DNA of 64,000 nt from contig NZ_REFC01000013.1 in NCBI RefSeq assembly GCF_003688405.1, positions 62,001 through 126,000 of the forward strand, written 5' to 3'. A program made the translations under genes and the position numbers. Positions within the stretch are counted from its first letter, which is position 1. The number at the start of each line of letters is the position of its first letter. Origin of the DNA: Ulvibacter antarcticus. GTDB taxonomy: Bacteria; Bacteroidota; Bacteroidia; Flavobacteriales; Flavobacteriaceae. The notes below the pieces were generated by a model. It saw nothing but the letters and a program-made list of their open reading frames with translations. It was not told where the DNA came from and did no database searches. Shown here one piece after another: positions 35,862 to 45,224 of the stretch.

Positions 35862-37055
35862 ATGAAAAAGCAAAGAGTAGTAGTCGGATTGAGCGGTGGA
35901 GTAGATTCCAGTGTAGCAGCCTACCTTTTAAAGGAGCAAGGCTATGAAGTGATTGGCCTTTTTATGAAAAATTGGCATGATGACTCAGTAACTATATCTG
36001 ACGAATGCCCATGGCTGGAAGACAGCAATGATGCAATGTTAGTGGCCGATAAACTTGGAATTCCCTTTCAAACGGTAGATCTTTCTGAACAGTACAAGGA
36101 GCGTATCGTGGATTATATGTTTCATGAATACAAAATGGGACGAACTCCAAACCCGGATGTACTTTGTAATAGAGAAATTAAGTTTGATGTCTTTATGAAA
36201 ATCGCCCTTCAATTGGGAGCAGATTTTGTGGCTACGGGACATTATTGTAGAAAAGGAACGCTTCAGAAGGGTGGAAAAGAGATATATCAATTACTCTCCG
36301 GAAAAGATCCCAATAAGGATCAGTCGTATTTTTTATGTCAGTTATCACAACAGCAATTAGAGAAAACATTATTTCCAGTTGGAGAACTTCTGAAACCTGA
36401 GGTACGTAAAATAGCTTCAGAACAAGGATTGATCACTGCCGAGAAAAGAGATTCGCAAGGTCTTTGCTTTATTGGAAAAGTGAGACTTCCCGATTTCCTT
36501 CAGCAACAACTGGCACCTAAAGAAGGCGTTATCGTTGAAGTGCCTTCAGATTTTTCAGAATACAAAAAAGAAACACCCGATTTCACTTCCGAAGAAGATG
36601 AACTAAAATATTTGTCGGCCAAACCACATTACTCCTTGGACGATGGAAAAACAGTAGGAAAACATCAGGGAGCACATTATTTTACGAAAGGACAACGAAA
36701 AGGACTTGCAGTTGGCGGGACTCAGGAGCCTTTGTTTGTAATCGACACCGATGTAAAAGAAAATGTGATTTATACAGGACAGGGAAAGAATCACCCCGGA
36801 TTGTATCGTCGTGGACTTTTTGTGAAACAAGATGAAGTACATTGGATTCGCGAAGATTTAAGGCTGGAAGAAAATGAAACCTTGGAGGTCTTGGCTCGAA
36901 TACGTTATCGCCAGCCTTTGGAAAAAGCGACACTACACCAAACTTTCTCCGGACTTTATGTTATCTTTAATAATCCGCAATCGGCAATTACTGAAGGTCA
37001 GTTTGTTGCTTGGTATGTTAACGAAGAGTTGTTAGGTAGCGGTGTTATTGCTTAA
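35862..37055 (+). CDS. mnmA: tRNA-specific 2-thiouridylase MnmA
   Basis: 397 residues. It adds sulfur to uridine 34 of tRNAs for Glu, Gln and Lys. The PP-loop [10 protein letters not shown] is at about 10-19; Cys 102 in [12 protein letters not shown] and a second Cys near 200 in SQGLCFIGK are the catalytic pair. The ATGHYCR and KDQSYFL motifs are also present. The 3' 110 bases of this gene have a decayed copy downstream (37792-37905), showing a past local duplication. The next gene begins 12 bases after the stop. Confidence 0.96.
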   Translation: MKKQRVVVGLSGGVDSSVAAYLLKEQGYEVIGLFMKNWHDDSVTISDECPWLEDSNDAMLVADKLGIPFQTVDLSEQYKERIVDYMFHEYKMGRTPNPDVLCNREIKFDVFMKIALQLGADFVATGHYCRKGTLQKGGKEIYQLLSGKDPNKDQSYFLCQLSQQQLEKTLFPVGELLKPEVRKIASEQGLITAEKRDSQGLCFIGKVRLPDFLQQQLAPKEGVIVEVPSDFSEYKKETPDFTSEEDELKYLSAKPHYSLDDGKTVGKHQGAHYFTKGQRKGLAVGGTQEPLFVIDTDVKENVIYTGQGKNHPGLYRRGLFVKQDEVHWIREDLRLEENETLEVLARIRYRQPLEKATLHQTFSGLYVIFNNPQSAITEGQFVAWYVNEELLGSGVIA

Positions 37056-37067
37056 AAAGTATAACAT

Positions 37068-37751
37068 ATGAAAAAAATACTACTACTAGTTGCATTGCTT
37101 ATTAGTTCTTTAGTTTATTCGCAACCTTCAATTGCACTTATCAAAGTTGGTACTTTTAACGACGAAAATGGAAATGATGAAGCCGATGAAGGAGAAACCA
37201 TCTCTTTTGCATTTTCTGTATTAAATAATGGGGATGAACCTTTAACAGAAGTAGGAGTTTTTGATCCTTTAATTACTGTCTTGGGTGGTCCAATAAATTT
37301 GGATCCAGGAGAAACAGATACAACTACCTTTACCGCAGCATTCGAACTCAGTCAGGCAGATATCGATCATGGTGAAGTTTTGAATCAGGCGGTTGCTTAT
37401 GGAACACCTACTTCGGGCGATATTGTTATGGATTTATCTGATGGCGATAGTTATTTTGAGGATGATCCAACGGTCATAGTCCTTCGTGAACTGGGAATTG
37501 AAGATCAACTAAAGACGGTTCTAGTTAAAATGTACCCTAATCCTGTTCAAAATGAGATTCAATTTGAATTAGCTGCTGAGGTAGCAAACGCAACGGTAAA
37601 TCTTTATAATATGGTTGGTGTGGAAATTATGAAACATGAAATTTCTTCAGAAAAAAATAGTGTTGACCTATCACATCTCGCATCTGGCACTTACATTGTG
37701 ACAGTTCGTGGCGCACATAAATTATCAAGTTTTACCTTGATAAAGAACTAG
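37068..37751 (+). CDS. Secreted protein: one DUF7507/DUF11-like domain plus T9SS sorting domain (copy 1)
   Basis: 227 residues. After a signal peptide (KKILLLVALLISSLVYSQ) there is a single domain of the DUF7507/DUF11 beta-sandwich type (GTFNDENGNDEADEGETISF, TDTTTFTAAFELSQADIDHG), a domain normally repeated many times in larger adhesins. The last about 75 residues form a T9SS type A sorting domain (VKMYPNPVQNEIQFEL to the end), so the protein is exported by the gliding-associated secretion system. It is the first of two paralogs in tandem. Expression may run through from mnmA, since only 12 bases separate the two. Confidence 0.88.
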   Translation: MKKILLLVALLISSLVYSQPSIALIKVGTFNDENGNDEADEGETISFAFSVLNNGDEPLTEVGVFDPLITVLGGPINLDPGETDTTTFTAAFELSQADIDHGEVLNQAVAYGTPTSGDIVMDLSDGDSYFEDDPTVIVLRELGIEDQLKTVLVKMYPNPVQNEIQFELAAEVANATVNLYNMVGVEIMKHEISSEKNSVDLSHLASGTYIVTVRGAHKLSSFTLIKN

Positions 37752-37791
37752 ATTCCAATCGAAATTGCTCATTTCTAGACTAGCCTTTAAT

Positions 37792-37905
37792 AGACTTTAT
37801 GTTATATTTGATTGGTCGCGATTCGCAAATACTGAGAATCAGTTTGTTGCGTATTCGCTATAATATCGTTGTTAGATATTGTTCTAATTGCTTAAATAAA
37901 ATAGA
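37792..37905 (+). pseudogene. Decayed copy of the 3' end of mnmA
   Basis: The stretch can be aligned by eye to mnmA 36951-37068: it shares GACTTTATGTTAT, CAGTTTGTTGC and ATTGCTTAAA in the same order and spacing, including the region just before the next start codon. It no longer reads through as protein. It shows that the unit duplicated was the mnmA tail plus the T9SS gene. Alignment was manual, with several small gaps. Confidence 0.7.
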
Positions 37906-38589
37906 ATGAAAAAATTATTATTTTGCTTAACCTTATGTTCGTGCACTTTTGCATTTTCACAAGCTCAAATGGGGCTAGTTAAACAAGCTCAATTCAACGA
38001 CGAGAATGATGATGGTTGTGCAAGTATTGGTGAGACTATTTCCTACTTTTTTCAAGTTTCTAATTATGGTACCGAACTAATTGAAAATATCATGGTGTCC
38101 GACATTCTTATTGATGTTACTGGAAGTCCAATTTCATTAAATCCGGGTGAGGTCGATACCACAACTTTCACTGGAGTATATGCACTTACTCAGGACGACT
38201 TAAATGAGGAGCATGTTATAAACCAAGCGGTTGCTGAAGGAATGACCACAGGTGGGGACACTATTTCAGATCTTTCTGATGATAGTAGTTTTGCAGAAGA
38301 TGATCCAACAATTACAAATTTGTGTGTTCTTGGAGTTGAAGATCAATTAAAACCGGTGCTTGTTAAAATGTACCCTAATCCTGTTCAAGATGAGATTCAA
38401 TTTGAATTAGCTGCTGAGGTTGGCAGTGCAACTGTAAATCTTTATAGTGTGATTGGTGTCGAAATCTTGAATCAAGAAATTTCTTCAGAAAATAAAAGAA
38501 TCGACGTATCACATCTTGCATCTGGTACGTATTTTGTTACTGTCCTTGTAGCACATAAAGTATCGAGTTTTACCCTACTGAAAGACTAG
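37906..38589 (+). CDS. Secreted DUF7507/DUF11-like plus T9SS sorting domain protein (copy 2)
   Basis: 227 residues, the same length as copy 1. The signal peptide (KKLLFCLTLCSCTFAFSQ) and the single DUF7507-like domain have diverged strongly, but the sorting domain is nearly the same. A 59-base stretch (37524-37582 and 38362-38420) encoding VKMYPNPVQ and the following strand differs at one position, while flanking sequence is far less alike. That points to gene conversion or strong selection on the sorting signal. Surface or secreted; function unknown. Copy 2 has extra cysteines (DDGCASIG, NLCVLG). Confidence 0.87.
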   Translation: MKKLLFCLTLCSCTFAFSQAQMGLVKQAQFNDENDDGCASIGETISYFFQVSNYGTELIENIMVSDILIDVTGSPISLNPGEVDTTTFTGVYALTQDDLNEEHVINQAVAEGMTTGGDTISDLSDDSSFAEDDPTITNLCVLGVEDQLKPVLVKMYPNPVQDEIQFELAAEVGSATVNLYSVIGVEILNQEISSENKRIDVSHLASGTYFVTVLVAHKVSSFTLLKD

Positions 38590-38621
38590 ATATTAGACTA
38601 GAATTTTCACCATTTAATATA

Positions 38622-38712
38622 AGACTTTGTGTTATATTTGGAATCCTATAAAAAAGTGCGATTATTTGTCGATACCATCTGCTTTTTGAATCAATCTTAT
38701 TTAAAAAATATT
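38622..38712 (+). repeat. Possible second remnant of the duplicated mnmA tail
   Basis: AGACTTTGTGTTATATTTG at 38622-38640 matches AGACTTTATGTTATATTTG at 37792-37810 with one change, again after a T9SS gene stop and before the next start. Beyond these 19 bases the likeness fades, so the remnant is only tentative. Confidence 0.4.
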
Positions 38713-40341
38713 ATGAAAAAATTACTATTACTCTTAGCCGTTTTATCGGCTCCATTAATGAATGCGCAGGAAGACGCTCTGGTTTATTTTGCGGATAAAG
38801 AAAATGTAGCGGTTTCGATTGCAAATCCTATTTCGATTATGACGCAGGCTGCTATCGACCGTAAAACTTTACACGGTACGCCAATAGACGAGCGCGATGT
38901 ACCTGTAAATGAAGATTATGTTACTCAGGTAAAAAATGCTTCTGGTGTTACTGTTTTGGCAAAATCAAAATGGTTAAATACAGTTTATGTACGTGGGTCT
39001 CAAACAAATATTCAAAACTTAGCAAATTTGTCTTTTGTAACTGAAATTGAGTTTATGGACGACAGTTTAAATTTTACTCCTATAGCAGGTAACCCGGAAG
39101 ATAAATTTGGGATGGAAACACCTGTGAGTAATATTGTTTACAATTATGGTGCTGCATTAAATCAAACAACTATGCTGGCAGTCGATTATTTGCATGAAGA
39201 AGATTATACAGGTGAAGGAATCTTAGTTGCTGTTTTGGATAATGGATTTCCAGGTGTCATGACCAATCCTGCGTTTTCACATGTAATTAACGAAAACAGA
39301 CTTTTAGGTACTTACGATTTTGTAGAGCGCGAGGTCAATGCAGATGGGACAGGATCTCATGGTTTGAATACTTCAAGTGACATTGCCGGACTTTTGGTAG
39401 GAGGTCCTTCGTTTGCTGGAACAGCGCCAAATGCTTCATTTTATTTATTCGTAACTGAAGATGGAAATAGCGAAACCCCTGCTGAAGAAGCGTACTGGGT
39501 TGAAGCTTTAGAACGTTCAGATAGCTTAGGTGTTCGTGTAGTAAATACTTCTTTAAGTTACAGAGATTTTGATAATTCAAGCTACGATTACACCTATGCA
39601 GATATGGATGGGCAAACAGCTTTAGGTTCTAGGGGTGGAAATCATGCATTCGATAAAGGAATGATTATGGTGAACTCGGCTGGAAATAATGGAAATAGCG
39701 GATCTTTTCCATGGATGGGAAGCCCTGCAGATTCTCCTGGAGTATTGACTATAGGAGCGGTAGATTCGAATGGTGATTACGTTGGATTTAGTGCGAAAGG
39801 ACCAACAGCCGATGGAAGAGTTAAACCAGACGTTATGGCTCAAGGGTTGAGTGCTGCTGTGATTGAAACCAACGGTAGTGTAGGAAGCAGTAGTGGAACA
39901 TCTTTTAGTTCTCCTATTATGGCAGGTGCTGTTGCAAGTCTTTGGCAATTACGTCCTGAGGTTCCTAATCATATGATTATGCAAGTGGTTAGAGAATCGG
40001 CACACCTTTATAATACTCCAAACAATAATATGGGGTATGGAATACCAAACTTTTTTGATGCATTCCAATTACTTCAGGTATTGGGAACTGAAGAGCAATT
40101 ACTTAAAGAGCAGTTTGCAGTTTATCCGAATCCCGTTGTAGATAAGGTCAATATTTCTTTTCCGAAGAATGTAACAACAGCAAATTTTAGATTGTACAAT
40201 GTTATAGGAAAGGAATTAATAAATACAACCGTTTCTTCGGAAAACAATTCGGTAGATGTTTCTCAGTTAACGAGTGGAATGTACATCGCATCAATTTCTT
40301 CAGAAGGGAAAACTAATAGCTTTAAATTGATTAAGCAGTAG
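38713..40341 (+). CDS. Subtilisin-like (S8) serine protease with T9SS sorting domain
   Basis: 542 residues from ATG 38713, chosen over a longer frame from 38629 because a signal peptide (KKLLLLLAVLSAPLMNAQ) starts here. Catalytic Asp 176 (VLDNG), His 216 (GSHGLNTSS; an unusual context, since HGT is normal), oxyanion Asn about 325 (NSAGNNG) and Ser 397 (SGTSFSSP). The last 80 residues (VYPNPVVDKVNISFPK to the end) are a T9SS sorting domain. It is secreted, for protein breakdown outside the cell. Third in the local T9SS cargo cluster. Two bases separate it from the next gene. Confidence 0.94.
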   Translation: MKKLLLLLAVLSAPLMNAQEDALVYFADKENVAVSIANPISIMTQAAIDRKTLHGTPIDERDVPVNEDYVTQVKNASGVTVLAKSKWLNTVYVRGSQTNIQNLANLSFVTEIEFMDDSLNFTPIAGNPEDKFGMETPVSNIVYNYGAALNQTTMLAVDYLHEEDYTGEGILVAVLDNGFPGVMTNPAFSHVINENRLLGTYDFVEREVNADGTGSHGLNTSSDIAGLLVGGPSFAGTAPNASFYLFVTEDGNSETPAEEAYWVEALERSDSLGVRVVNTSLSYRDFDNSSYDYTYADMDGQTALGSRGGNHAFDKGMIMVNSAGNNGNSGSFPWMGSPADSPGVLTIGAVDSNGDYVGFSAKGPTADGRVKPDVMAQGLSAAVIETNGSVGSSSGTSFSSPIMAGAVASLWQLRPEVPNHMIMQVVRESAHLYNTPNNNMGYGIPNFFDAFQLLQVLGTEEQLLKEQFAVYPNPVVDKVNISFPKNVTTANFRLYNVIGKELINTTVSSENNSVDVSQLTSGMYIASISSEGKTNSFKLIKQ

Positions 40342-40343
40342 TA

Positions 40344-41285
40344 GTGGAAAACAAAATTACCGAGCTTTTTGGAATAAAATATCCTCTTATACAAGCCGGC
40401 ATGATCTGGAACAGTGGATGGCGTCTTGCCAGTGCTGTGAGTAATGCCGGTGGTTTAGGATTGTTAGGTGCTGGATCTATGTATCCGGAAATACTTCGTG
40501 AGCATATTGTGAAGTGTAAAAAAGCAACCGACAGACCTTTTGGGGTGAATGTTCCTATGTTGTACCCCAATATAGAGGAGATTATAAATATTATTATTTC
40601 TGAAGGAGTAAAAATTGTATTTACCTCTGCCGGAAACCCTAAAACACATACAGCAAGACTTAAGGAAAACGGGATTACCGTAGTTCATGTAGTTAGCAGT
40701 GTAAAATTTGCATTAAAAGCTGAAGCCGCCGGAGTAGATGCTGTTGTAGCTGAAGGTTTTGAAGCGGGAGGGCATAACGGACGTGAAGAGACTACAACAT
40801 TCACGTTGATACCAATGGTGAAGGAACAATTAAAAGTTCCGCTAATAGCCGCTGGTGGTATTGCAACCGGTCGTGGAATGTTAGCAGCAATGGTATTAGG
40901 AGCAGATGCTGTACAGGTAGGTAGTCGTTTTGTAGCTTCGGAAGAATCTTCTTCTCATCGGGCGTTTAAAAAGTTGGTGGTAGATGCTAAAGAAGGCGCA
41001 ACCTTACTAACCTTAAAAGAGCTGGCTCCCGTTCGAATGATGAAAAACAAATTCTTCGAAGAGGTGATGCAACTATATACTACAAACCCTTCCAAAGAAC
41101 AATTAATAGAACTTTTAGGAAGAGCAAGAGCCAAAAAAGGAATGTTTGAAGGTGATCTCGAAAACGGAGAATTAGAAATTGGCCAAATCGCCGGACTTAT
41201 CCATGATATTAGGCCTGCAGCACAAATTGTAGAAGATATGATTGCTGAATTTGAAATTGCTAAAAAAGAAGTCGCAAAATTATAG
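40344..41285 (+). CDS. Nitronate monooxygenase / enoyl reductase FabK-like flavoprotein
   Basis: 313 residues starting at GTG (40344), 2 bases after the protease stop. It is a TIM-barrel FMN protein of the 2-nitropropane dioxygenase/FabK family: KYPLIQAGM at the start, NAGGLGLLGAG, VDAVVAEGFEAGGHNGRE and PLIAAGGIATGRGMLAAMVLGADAVQVGSRF (family blocks). It either oxidises nitronates or reduces enoyl-ACP; a choice needs more than sequence, though the length and EAGGHNG block are shared by both groups. Cytoplasmic. Sharing a transcript with a secreted protease is probably accidental. Confidence 0.9.
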   Translation: MENKITELFGIKYPLIQAGMIWNSGWRLASAVSNAGGLGLLGAGSMYPEILREHIVKCKKATDRPFGVNVPMLYPNIEEIINIIISEGVKIVFTSAGNPKTHTARLKENGITVVHVVSSVKFALKAEAAGVDAVVAEGFEAGGHNGREETTTFTLIPMVKEQLKVPLIAAGGIATGRGMLAAMVLGADAVQVGSRFVASEESSSHRAFKKLVVDAKEGATLLTLKELAPVRMMKNKFFEEVMQLYTTNPSKEQLIELLGRARAKKGMFEGDLENGELEIGQIAGLIHDIRPAAQIVEDMIAEFEIAKKEVAKL

Positions 41286-41365
41286 AAGTTTTAAAATTTG
41301 TTTTAAAAGTCTTATATTTAAGGAACTAACTGTGTTTCTGTACTCAGAAAACTAACCAAATATTT

Positions 41366-41698
41366 ATGGCTACTGCAATTGAAAGTTATCAAATCACCTA
41401 TTTGGGTGGGGGTAAAAGGAGCTCAAGCAGAGAAGAACGTCGCGCGATCATTCATTTATACGATAGTAAGAAAAACCGCATTGGGATTGCCCTTTTTTAT
41501 ATAGATAGCAGTACGATGCCTGACACTGATGAGTCTACAGCAGGTTTAACAAAAATTCACTATCCGAATGATAGTTATCATGCGATAGTCGATTTACTTC
41601 GTAATGAAGATCCAATTTTCCTTAATTACTATGAAGATATCCAATCTGGATCAATAGAGACTGTCCGAGAAGGTGTCGGAGAGCACGAATTACCTTAG
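41366..41698 (+). CDS. Hypothetical conserved protein (110 residues)
   Basis: 110 residues, soluble, no signal. It starts MATAIESYQITYLGGGKR and contains HLYDSKKNRIGIALFYID, YPNDSYHAIVDLLRNEDPIF and a VGEHELP tail. This order (a YDS-like strand, then a PxxxxxIVDMLRNEKPIYL-like helix, then a GE-rich tail) looks like a small family found in bacteria, but I cannot name it. It is alone on its strand and overlaps the end of the SRPBCC gene by 4 bases. Confidence 0.65.
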   Translation: MATAIESYQITYLGGGKRSSSREERRAIIHLYDSKKNRIGIALFYIDSSTMPDTDESTAGLTKIHYPNDSYHAIVDLLRNEDPIFLNYYEDIQSGSIETVREGVGEHELP

Positions 41699-42141
41699 TT
41701 GATTTTTGTGTTCATTTGGCCATTTCGTAAATTGATTCCGGTGTACAAATAAGCTTTTAAAGAACATATGAAATCGGTCCAGCCTTGCGTTTGTTGTAAG
41801 GCTTTTTTTATTTCCTCTTCCTTTGTTTGATACGGTTTCTCAGTGATATCGATTGTGGTAACATTTGCCGTATCAGAGCTTAGTCGTATTTCGACCAAAG
41901 CGATTTCTCCTGTGGCAGACCATTCAAAAGAAATGAATTCATTAATTATGACCTTCTTTACCTTTACTTGCAATGAAACATTATATTCTTTGAATTCCCA
42001 TTTGATATCTTTCCCTTCAGAAATAGAATCACTTGCCGATGAAACGAAGTAACCGATGATTTTATCACGGTTCACAATGGCTTCAAACACTTCAGATGAA
42101 GATTTAAAAATGGTATCCTTTACATTAATCGGTATGTTCAT
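41695..42141 (-). CDS. SRPBCC/AHSA1-like domain protein
   Basis: 148 residues of the START-like AHSA1 type: INVKDTIFKSSSEVFEAIVNRDKI at the beginning, then FISFEWSATGE and a C-terminal helix with QGWTDFICSLKAYL (the W-x-x-x-L-x-x-L-K family end). Such proteins hold small hydrophobic ligands or help Hsp90; the role here is unknown. It lies 3 bases after the methyltransferase gene, so both are co-transcribed. Confidence 0.87.
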   Translation of the reverse strand: MNIPINVKDTIFKSSSEVFEAIVNRDKIIGYFVSSASDSISEGKDIKWEFKEYNVSLQVKVKKVIINEFISFEWSATGEIALVEIRLSSDTANVTTIDITEKPYQTKEEEIKKALQQTQGWTDFICSLKAYLYTGINLRNGQMNTKIN

Positions 42142-42144
42142 CTA

Positions 42145-42930
42145 TTATTTAGTCTTTTGACCTAAAATATACAAATAATCTCCAACATCACTTTCGTAGC
42201 TTTCCATGATTTTTTGAATCACACCATTATCAATATCTTTCCTTAATTTTTCTAAACCTGAAGTAACTTCGTCTCTGTTGGCAACTGCAGCAAATGAGGA
42301 TATTCCACTTCTAATTTCAGGTCTAAAATAGATTTCGGGATCATATTTTCCGCATTGAAGAAACAAATCTTCAAGCTCGGAACTTACGCTATAATTTTCA
42401 ATTCCTGCAAATTCAATCCCAGCCTTTTGCATCGCCGTTTTTATCACTTCGGAAGTGTGCATCAATTTCATTGAGTCTTTAAGCATCTTCGGAAAGTACT
42501 CGTTTAACCAATAGCCTTTCATCTGCTCCGGAGTGGAGTGGAAGATCACGAATTTACCGCCAGGCTTAAGGATACGCCCAATTTCCTGAAAACCTTTTTC
42601 TAGATCCGTCCAATGATGAATGGTAAGAAATGCCGTAACACCATCCATACAATCATCTGGCAAATTAATTTTTTCGGCTACTCCTAATTTGTAATCTATT
42701 ATAGGGTTTTTAGATCTTGCCTTCTGAAGCATTTCAACAGAAGGGTCAATACCAATGATATTCGCACCTCGTTCATAAAGTGCGTTTGTATAGTTGCCAC
42801 TTCCACATCCAATATCTAAATAATTACCATTACCAATTACATTTAAATGGCGGTACAATCTTTCGACTAAAAAAGGATCTGCCTTACGTGTTTGATTGTA
42901 GGTTTTACCAATAGTGTCGTATTTGGCCAT
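42145..42930 (-). CDS. Class I SAM-dependent methyltransferase
   Basis: 261 residues. Motif I is YLDIGCGSGNYTNAL, followed by NIIGIDPSVEML and the ubiE/type 11 block DGVTAFLTIHHWTDLEKGFQEIGRILKPGGKF (shown here only as a block). The fold matches UbiE/COQ5-like enzymes; the substrate cannot be predicted. It sits 37 bases after the GNAT-nitrilase on the minus strand and thus may be at the tail of the amidoligase operon. The region before it lacks a clear terminator. Confidence 0.88.
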   Translation of the reverse strand: MAKYDTIGKTYNQTRKADPFLVERLYRHLNVIGNGNYLDIGCGSGNYTNALYERGANIIGIDPSVEMLQKARSKNPIIDYKLGVAEKINLPDDCMDGVTAFLTIHHWTDLEKGFQEIGRILKPGGKFVIFHSTPEQMKGYWLNEYFPKMLKDSMKLMHTSEVIKTAMQKAGIEFAGIENYSVSSELEDLFLQCGKYDPEIYFRPEIRSGISSFAAVANRDEVTSGLEKLRKDIDNGVIQKIMESYESDVGDYLYILGQKTK

Positions 42931-42967
42931 AAAATATAATTTAAAGTGGCGCAGAAAGTCAGTAGAA

Positions 42968-44491
42968 TTATTTTCTCTTCAACTCAAATAAGTCCAACCT
43001 TCTATCTCTTAAGTTTTTTACAGCACCAAACTGATTTAATTGTCTTAGTAGATCAATATCGACGTCGGCAATAAGTATCATTTCAGTATTTGGAGTTGCT
43101 TCTGCCTTTATTCCGGTGGCAGGAAAAGCAAAGTCACATGGAGTAAAAACCATCGATTGCGCATACTGCATATCCATATTTTCCACTTTAGGTAAATTCC
43201 CAACGCTTCCCGCGATTGCGACATAACATTCGTTCTCAATAGCACGCGCCTGAGAACAAAGGCGTACCCGCGAATAACCGTTTTGTGTATCGGTTAAGAA
43301 AGGGACAAATAAAATGTCCATACCTTCATCGGCGAGCAATCGACTTAGTTCCGGGAATTCGGAATCATAACAAATTAAAACACCAATTTTACCACAATCG
43401 GTATCAAAAACTTTGAGTGCACTTCCACCTTGTAATCCCCATACTTTAGCTTCATCTGGTGTAACGTGTAATTTTTCGTATCGTTCGGTTGAACCGTCTC
43501 TTCTACATAAATAACCTACATTGTATAGTTTCCCTTCTCTTACTTCAGGCATACTCCCGCAAATGATATTTATATTGTAAGACATTGCCAACTCTACAAA
43601 TTTCTGAACTATGGCTTCTGAATGCTTTGCGAGTTCTCTAATCGCATCCGGTACCGCTAAATGATTATTTTCTGCCATTAAAGGCGCCATAAAAAATTCA
43701 GGAAATAAAGCGAAATCTGATCTGTATCCGGAAACAGCATCTACAAAAAATTCAACTTGCTGCATTAGCTCATCAAAATCTTTATATGGACGCATTTGCC
43801 ATTGAATTAAACCAAGTCTCACCACCTTCTTAACAGTCGCTGCTTTTTTAGGTTTCTTTTCATAGTAGATATTGTCCCATTCTAATAGAACCGCATAATC
43901 ATTAGAATCATGATCACCTTCCAAGTAATTTTTTAGAATTTTTGAAGGATGGAAGTCGTTTGAAATCTGAAAATTAAAAACAGGATCGTGAATTTCTTTA
44001 CGCTTTACCTTATCGATATACTCCTTTGGTGATAATTTGTCTGAATATTTATGATAATTTGGAATTCTACCTCCAAAAGCAACACCTCTTAAATTTAGGC
44101 GTTCACAAAGTTCTTTACGATAATCATAAAGACGACGCCCTAATCTCAGTCCGCGAAACTCCGGTTTTATGAATACATCTATCCCGTAGAGCACATCCCC
44201 GTCATTAGTATGTGTACTAAAGGTATACTTTCCTGTAATTTCTTCATAGCTGTGATGCTCATCAAACTTATCATAATCCAAAATTATTGATAAGGCGCAT
44301 CCTGCTAATTCGCCATTGATTTTTATTGTCACCTGGCCCTCTGGAAACTGGTCGATGAGCCGCTGAATTTGAAGCTCTGTCCAATGGGTGTTTTCCATAT
44401 TAGAATAGGAAGCAATCATTGCCGTTTTTAATTCCTGGTAGTCATCTGTTGTTAAGAACTTTAGTTCTATATTTTCAATATCGTTCATCAT
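42968..44491 (-). CDS. GNAT acetyltransferase-nitrilase fusion protein
   Basis: 507 residues. The N-terminal GNAT domain (about 8-205) has the acetyl-CoA loop FRGLRLGRRLYDYR and the IDVFIKPE strand. The C-terminal nitrilase-type amidohydrolase domain (about 225-505) has the catalytic triad Glu 265 (LFPEFF), Lys 340 (YEKLHVTP) and Cys 374 (VLICYDSEFPE). This exact fusion is known from many Bacteroidetes and Proteobacteria. It probably acetylates and deamidates small amine or amide substrates. It is the fourth gene of the minus-strand operon with RimK-like and GCS2-like ligases, 49 bases after the third. Confidence 0.93.
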   Translation of the reverse strand: MMNDIENIELKFLTTDDYQELKTAMIASYSNMENTHWTELQIQRLIDQFPEGQVTIKINGELAGCALSIILDYDKFDEHHSYEEITGKYTFSTHTNDGDVLYGIDVFIKPEFRGLRLGRRLYDYRKELCERLNLRGVAFGGRIPNYHKYSDKLSPKEYIDKVKRKEIHDPVFNFQISNDFHPSKILKNYLEGDHDSNDYAVLLEWDNIYYEKKPKKAATVKKVVRLGLIQWQMRPYKDFDELMQQVEFFVDAVSGYRSDFALFPEFFMAPLMAENNHLAVPDAIRELAKHSEAIVQKFVELAMSYNINIICGSMPEVREGKLYNVGYLCRRDGSTERYEKLHVTPDEAKVWGLQGGSALKVFDTDCGKIGVLICYDSEFPELSRLLADEGMDILFVPFLTDTQNGYSRVRLCSQARAIENECYVAIAGSVGNLPKVENMDMQYAQSMVFTPCDFAFPATGIKAEATPNTEMILIADVDIDLLRQLNQFGAVKNLRDRRLDLFELKRK

Positions 44492-44540
44492 AGTATATTG
44501 GTTCCAAGCTTATTAGTTGGATATGTAAAGTTAACATTTA

Positions 44541-45224
44541 TCAACTAATTAGTTGTTTTATGGTATTTTTTAATTGTTTTTTTAAGTTTTCTGAGAATTT
44601 CAAGTCTTCTAGAAGGGATTGGTTTATTTCAAGTTCAATTCCAATATAGTTTTGTTTAAATTTTTTCCGAAGAAAGGTCGTAAAGCCGTCTGCATTACCA
44701 CGGTATGGGTAATTATAACGAATTTTTAGTTGATCGTTTTCGGACAAAAGTCCCGATTTTAATTTACTTGAAAAATCTTTCTCAGCTTTGATTTTGGGAT
44801 CATACAGTAGGCCAATATCATTGATTCGAACTTCCTTTTCTAATCGAGGTGTAAAGGAATGAAGTGAAATATGTAAAACTTGATCTCCATTCTTTAAAAG
44901 CAATTCAATTTCCTTTTCAATTGCCGTTCGATAAGGTAAATAGTAACTTTTTATCAATTGTTTTTTGGTTTCTGAAGTACAGCTTTTACTGATTTCTGAA
45001 AACAGATTAGGGTGATGTAAAGATCGATTACATTCAATAAGTAGTCTACTTATAGTATTGCTTTTTGAAAATACTGCGAGCTTCTGAAGGTATTTGAACA
45101 AATCTAAGGTGCCTGGATCATAACCACGATGTGAATTCAACAAACTTTGTTTTCCTTTAAATAAGCTATTATATTGCTCAGGAATTTCATTGCCTCCATG
45201 TTCACAACTTAAAATTAGTTGCAT
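44541..45224 (-). CDS. N-formylglutamate amidohydrolase-family protein
   Basis: 227 residues. It belongs to the HutG/DUF2817-like family of zinc amidohydrolases: SCEHGGNEIP (metal-binding His/Glu at about 8-9), HRGYDPGTLDL and the HISLHSFTP strand. Family members cut N-formylglutamate or related acyl-amino acids. There is no histidine degradation cluster nearby, so another acyl or peptide amide is likely. The start overlaps the GCS2-like gene by 10 bases, a sign of close coupling. Confidence 0.85.
   Translation of the reverse strand: MQLILSCEHGGNEIPEQYNSLFKGKQSLLNSHRGYDPGTLDLFKYLQKLAVFSKSNTISRLLIECNRSLHHPNLFSEISKSCTSETKKQLIKSYYLPYRTAIEKEIELLLKNGDQVLHISLHSFTPRLEKEVRINDIGLLYDPKIKAEKDFSSKLKSGLLSENDQLKIRYNYPYRGNADGFTTFLRKKFKQNYIGIELEINQSLLEDLKFSENLKKQLKNTIKQLIS

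Noticed and set aside
38629-38712. N-terminal extension of the subtilisin gene
   Set aside because: The extra 28 residues precede a complete signal peptide and overlap the suspected mnmA-tail remnant; the start at 38713 is better.
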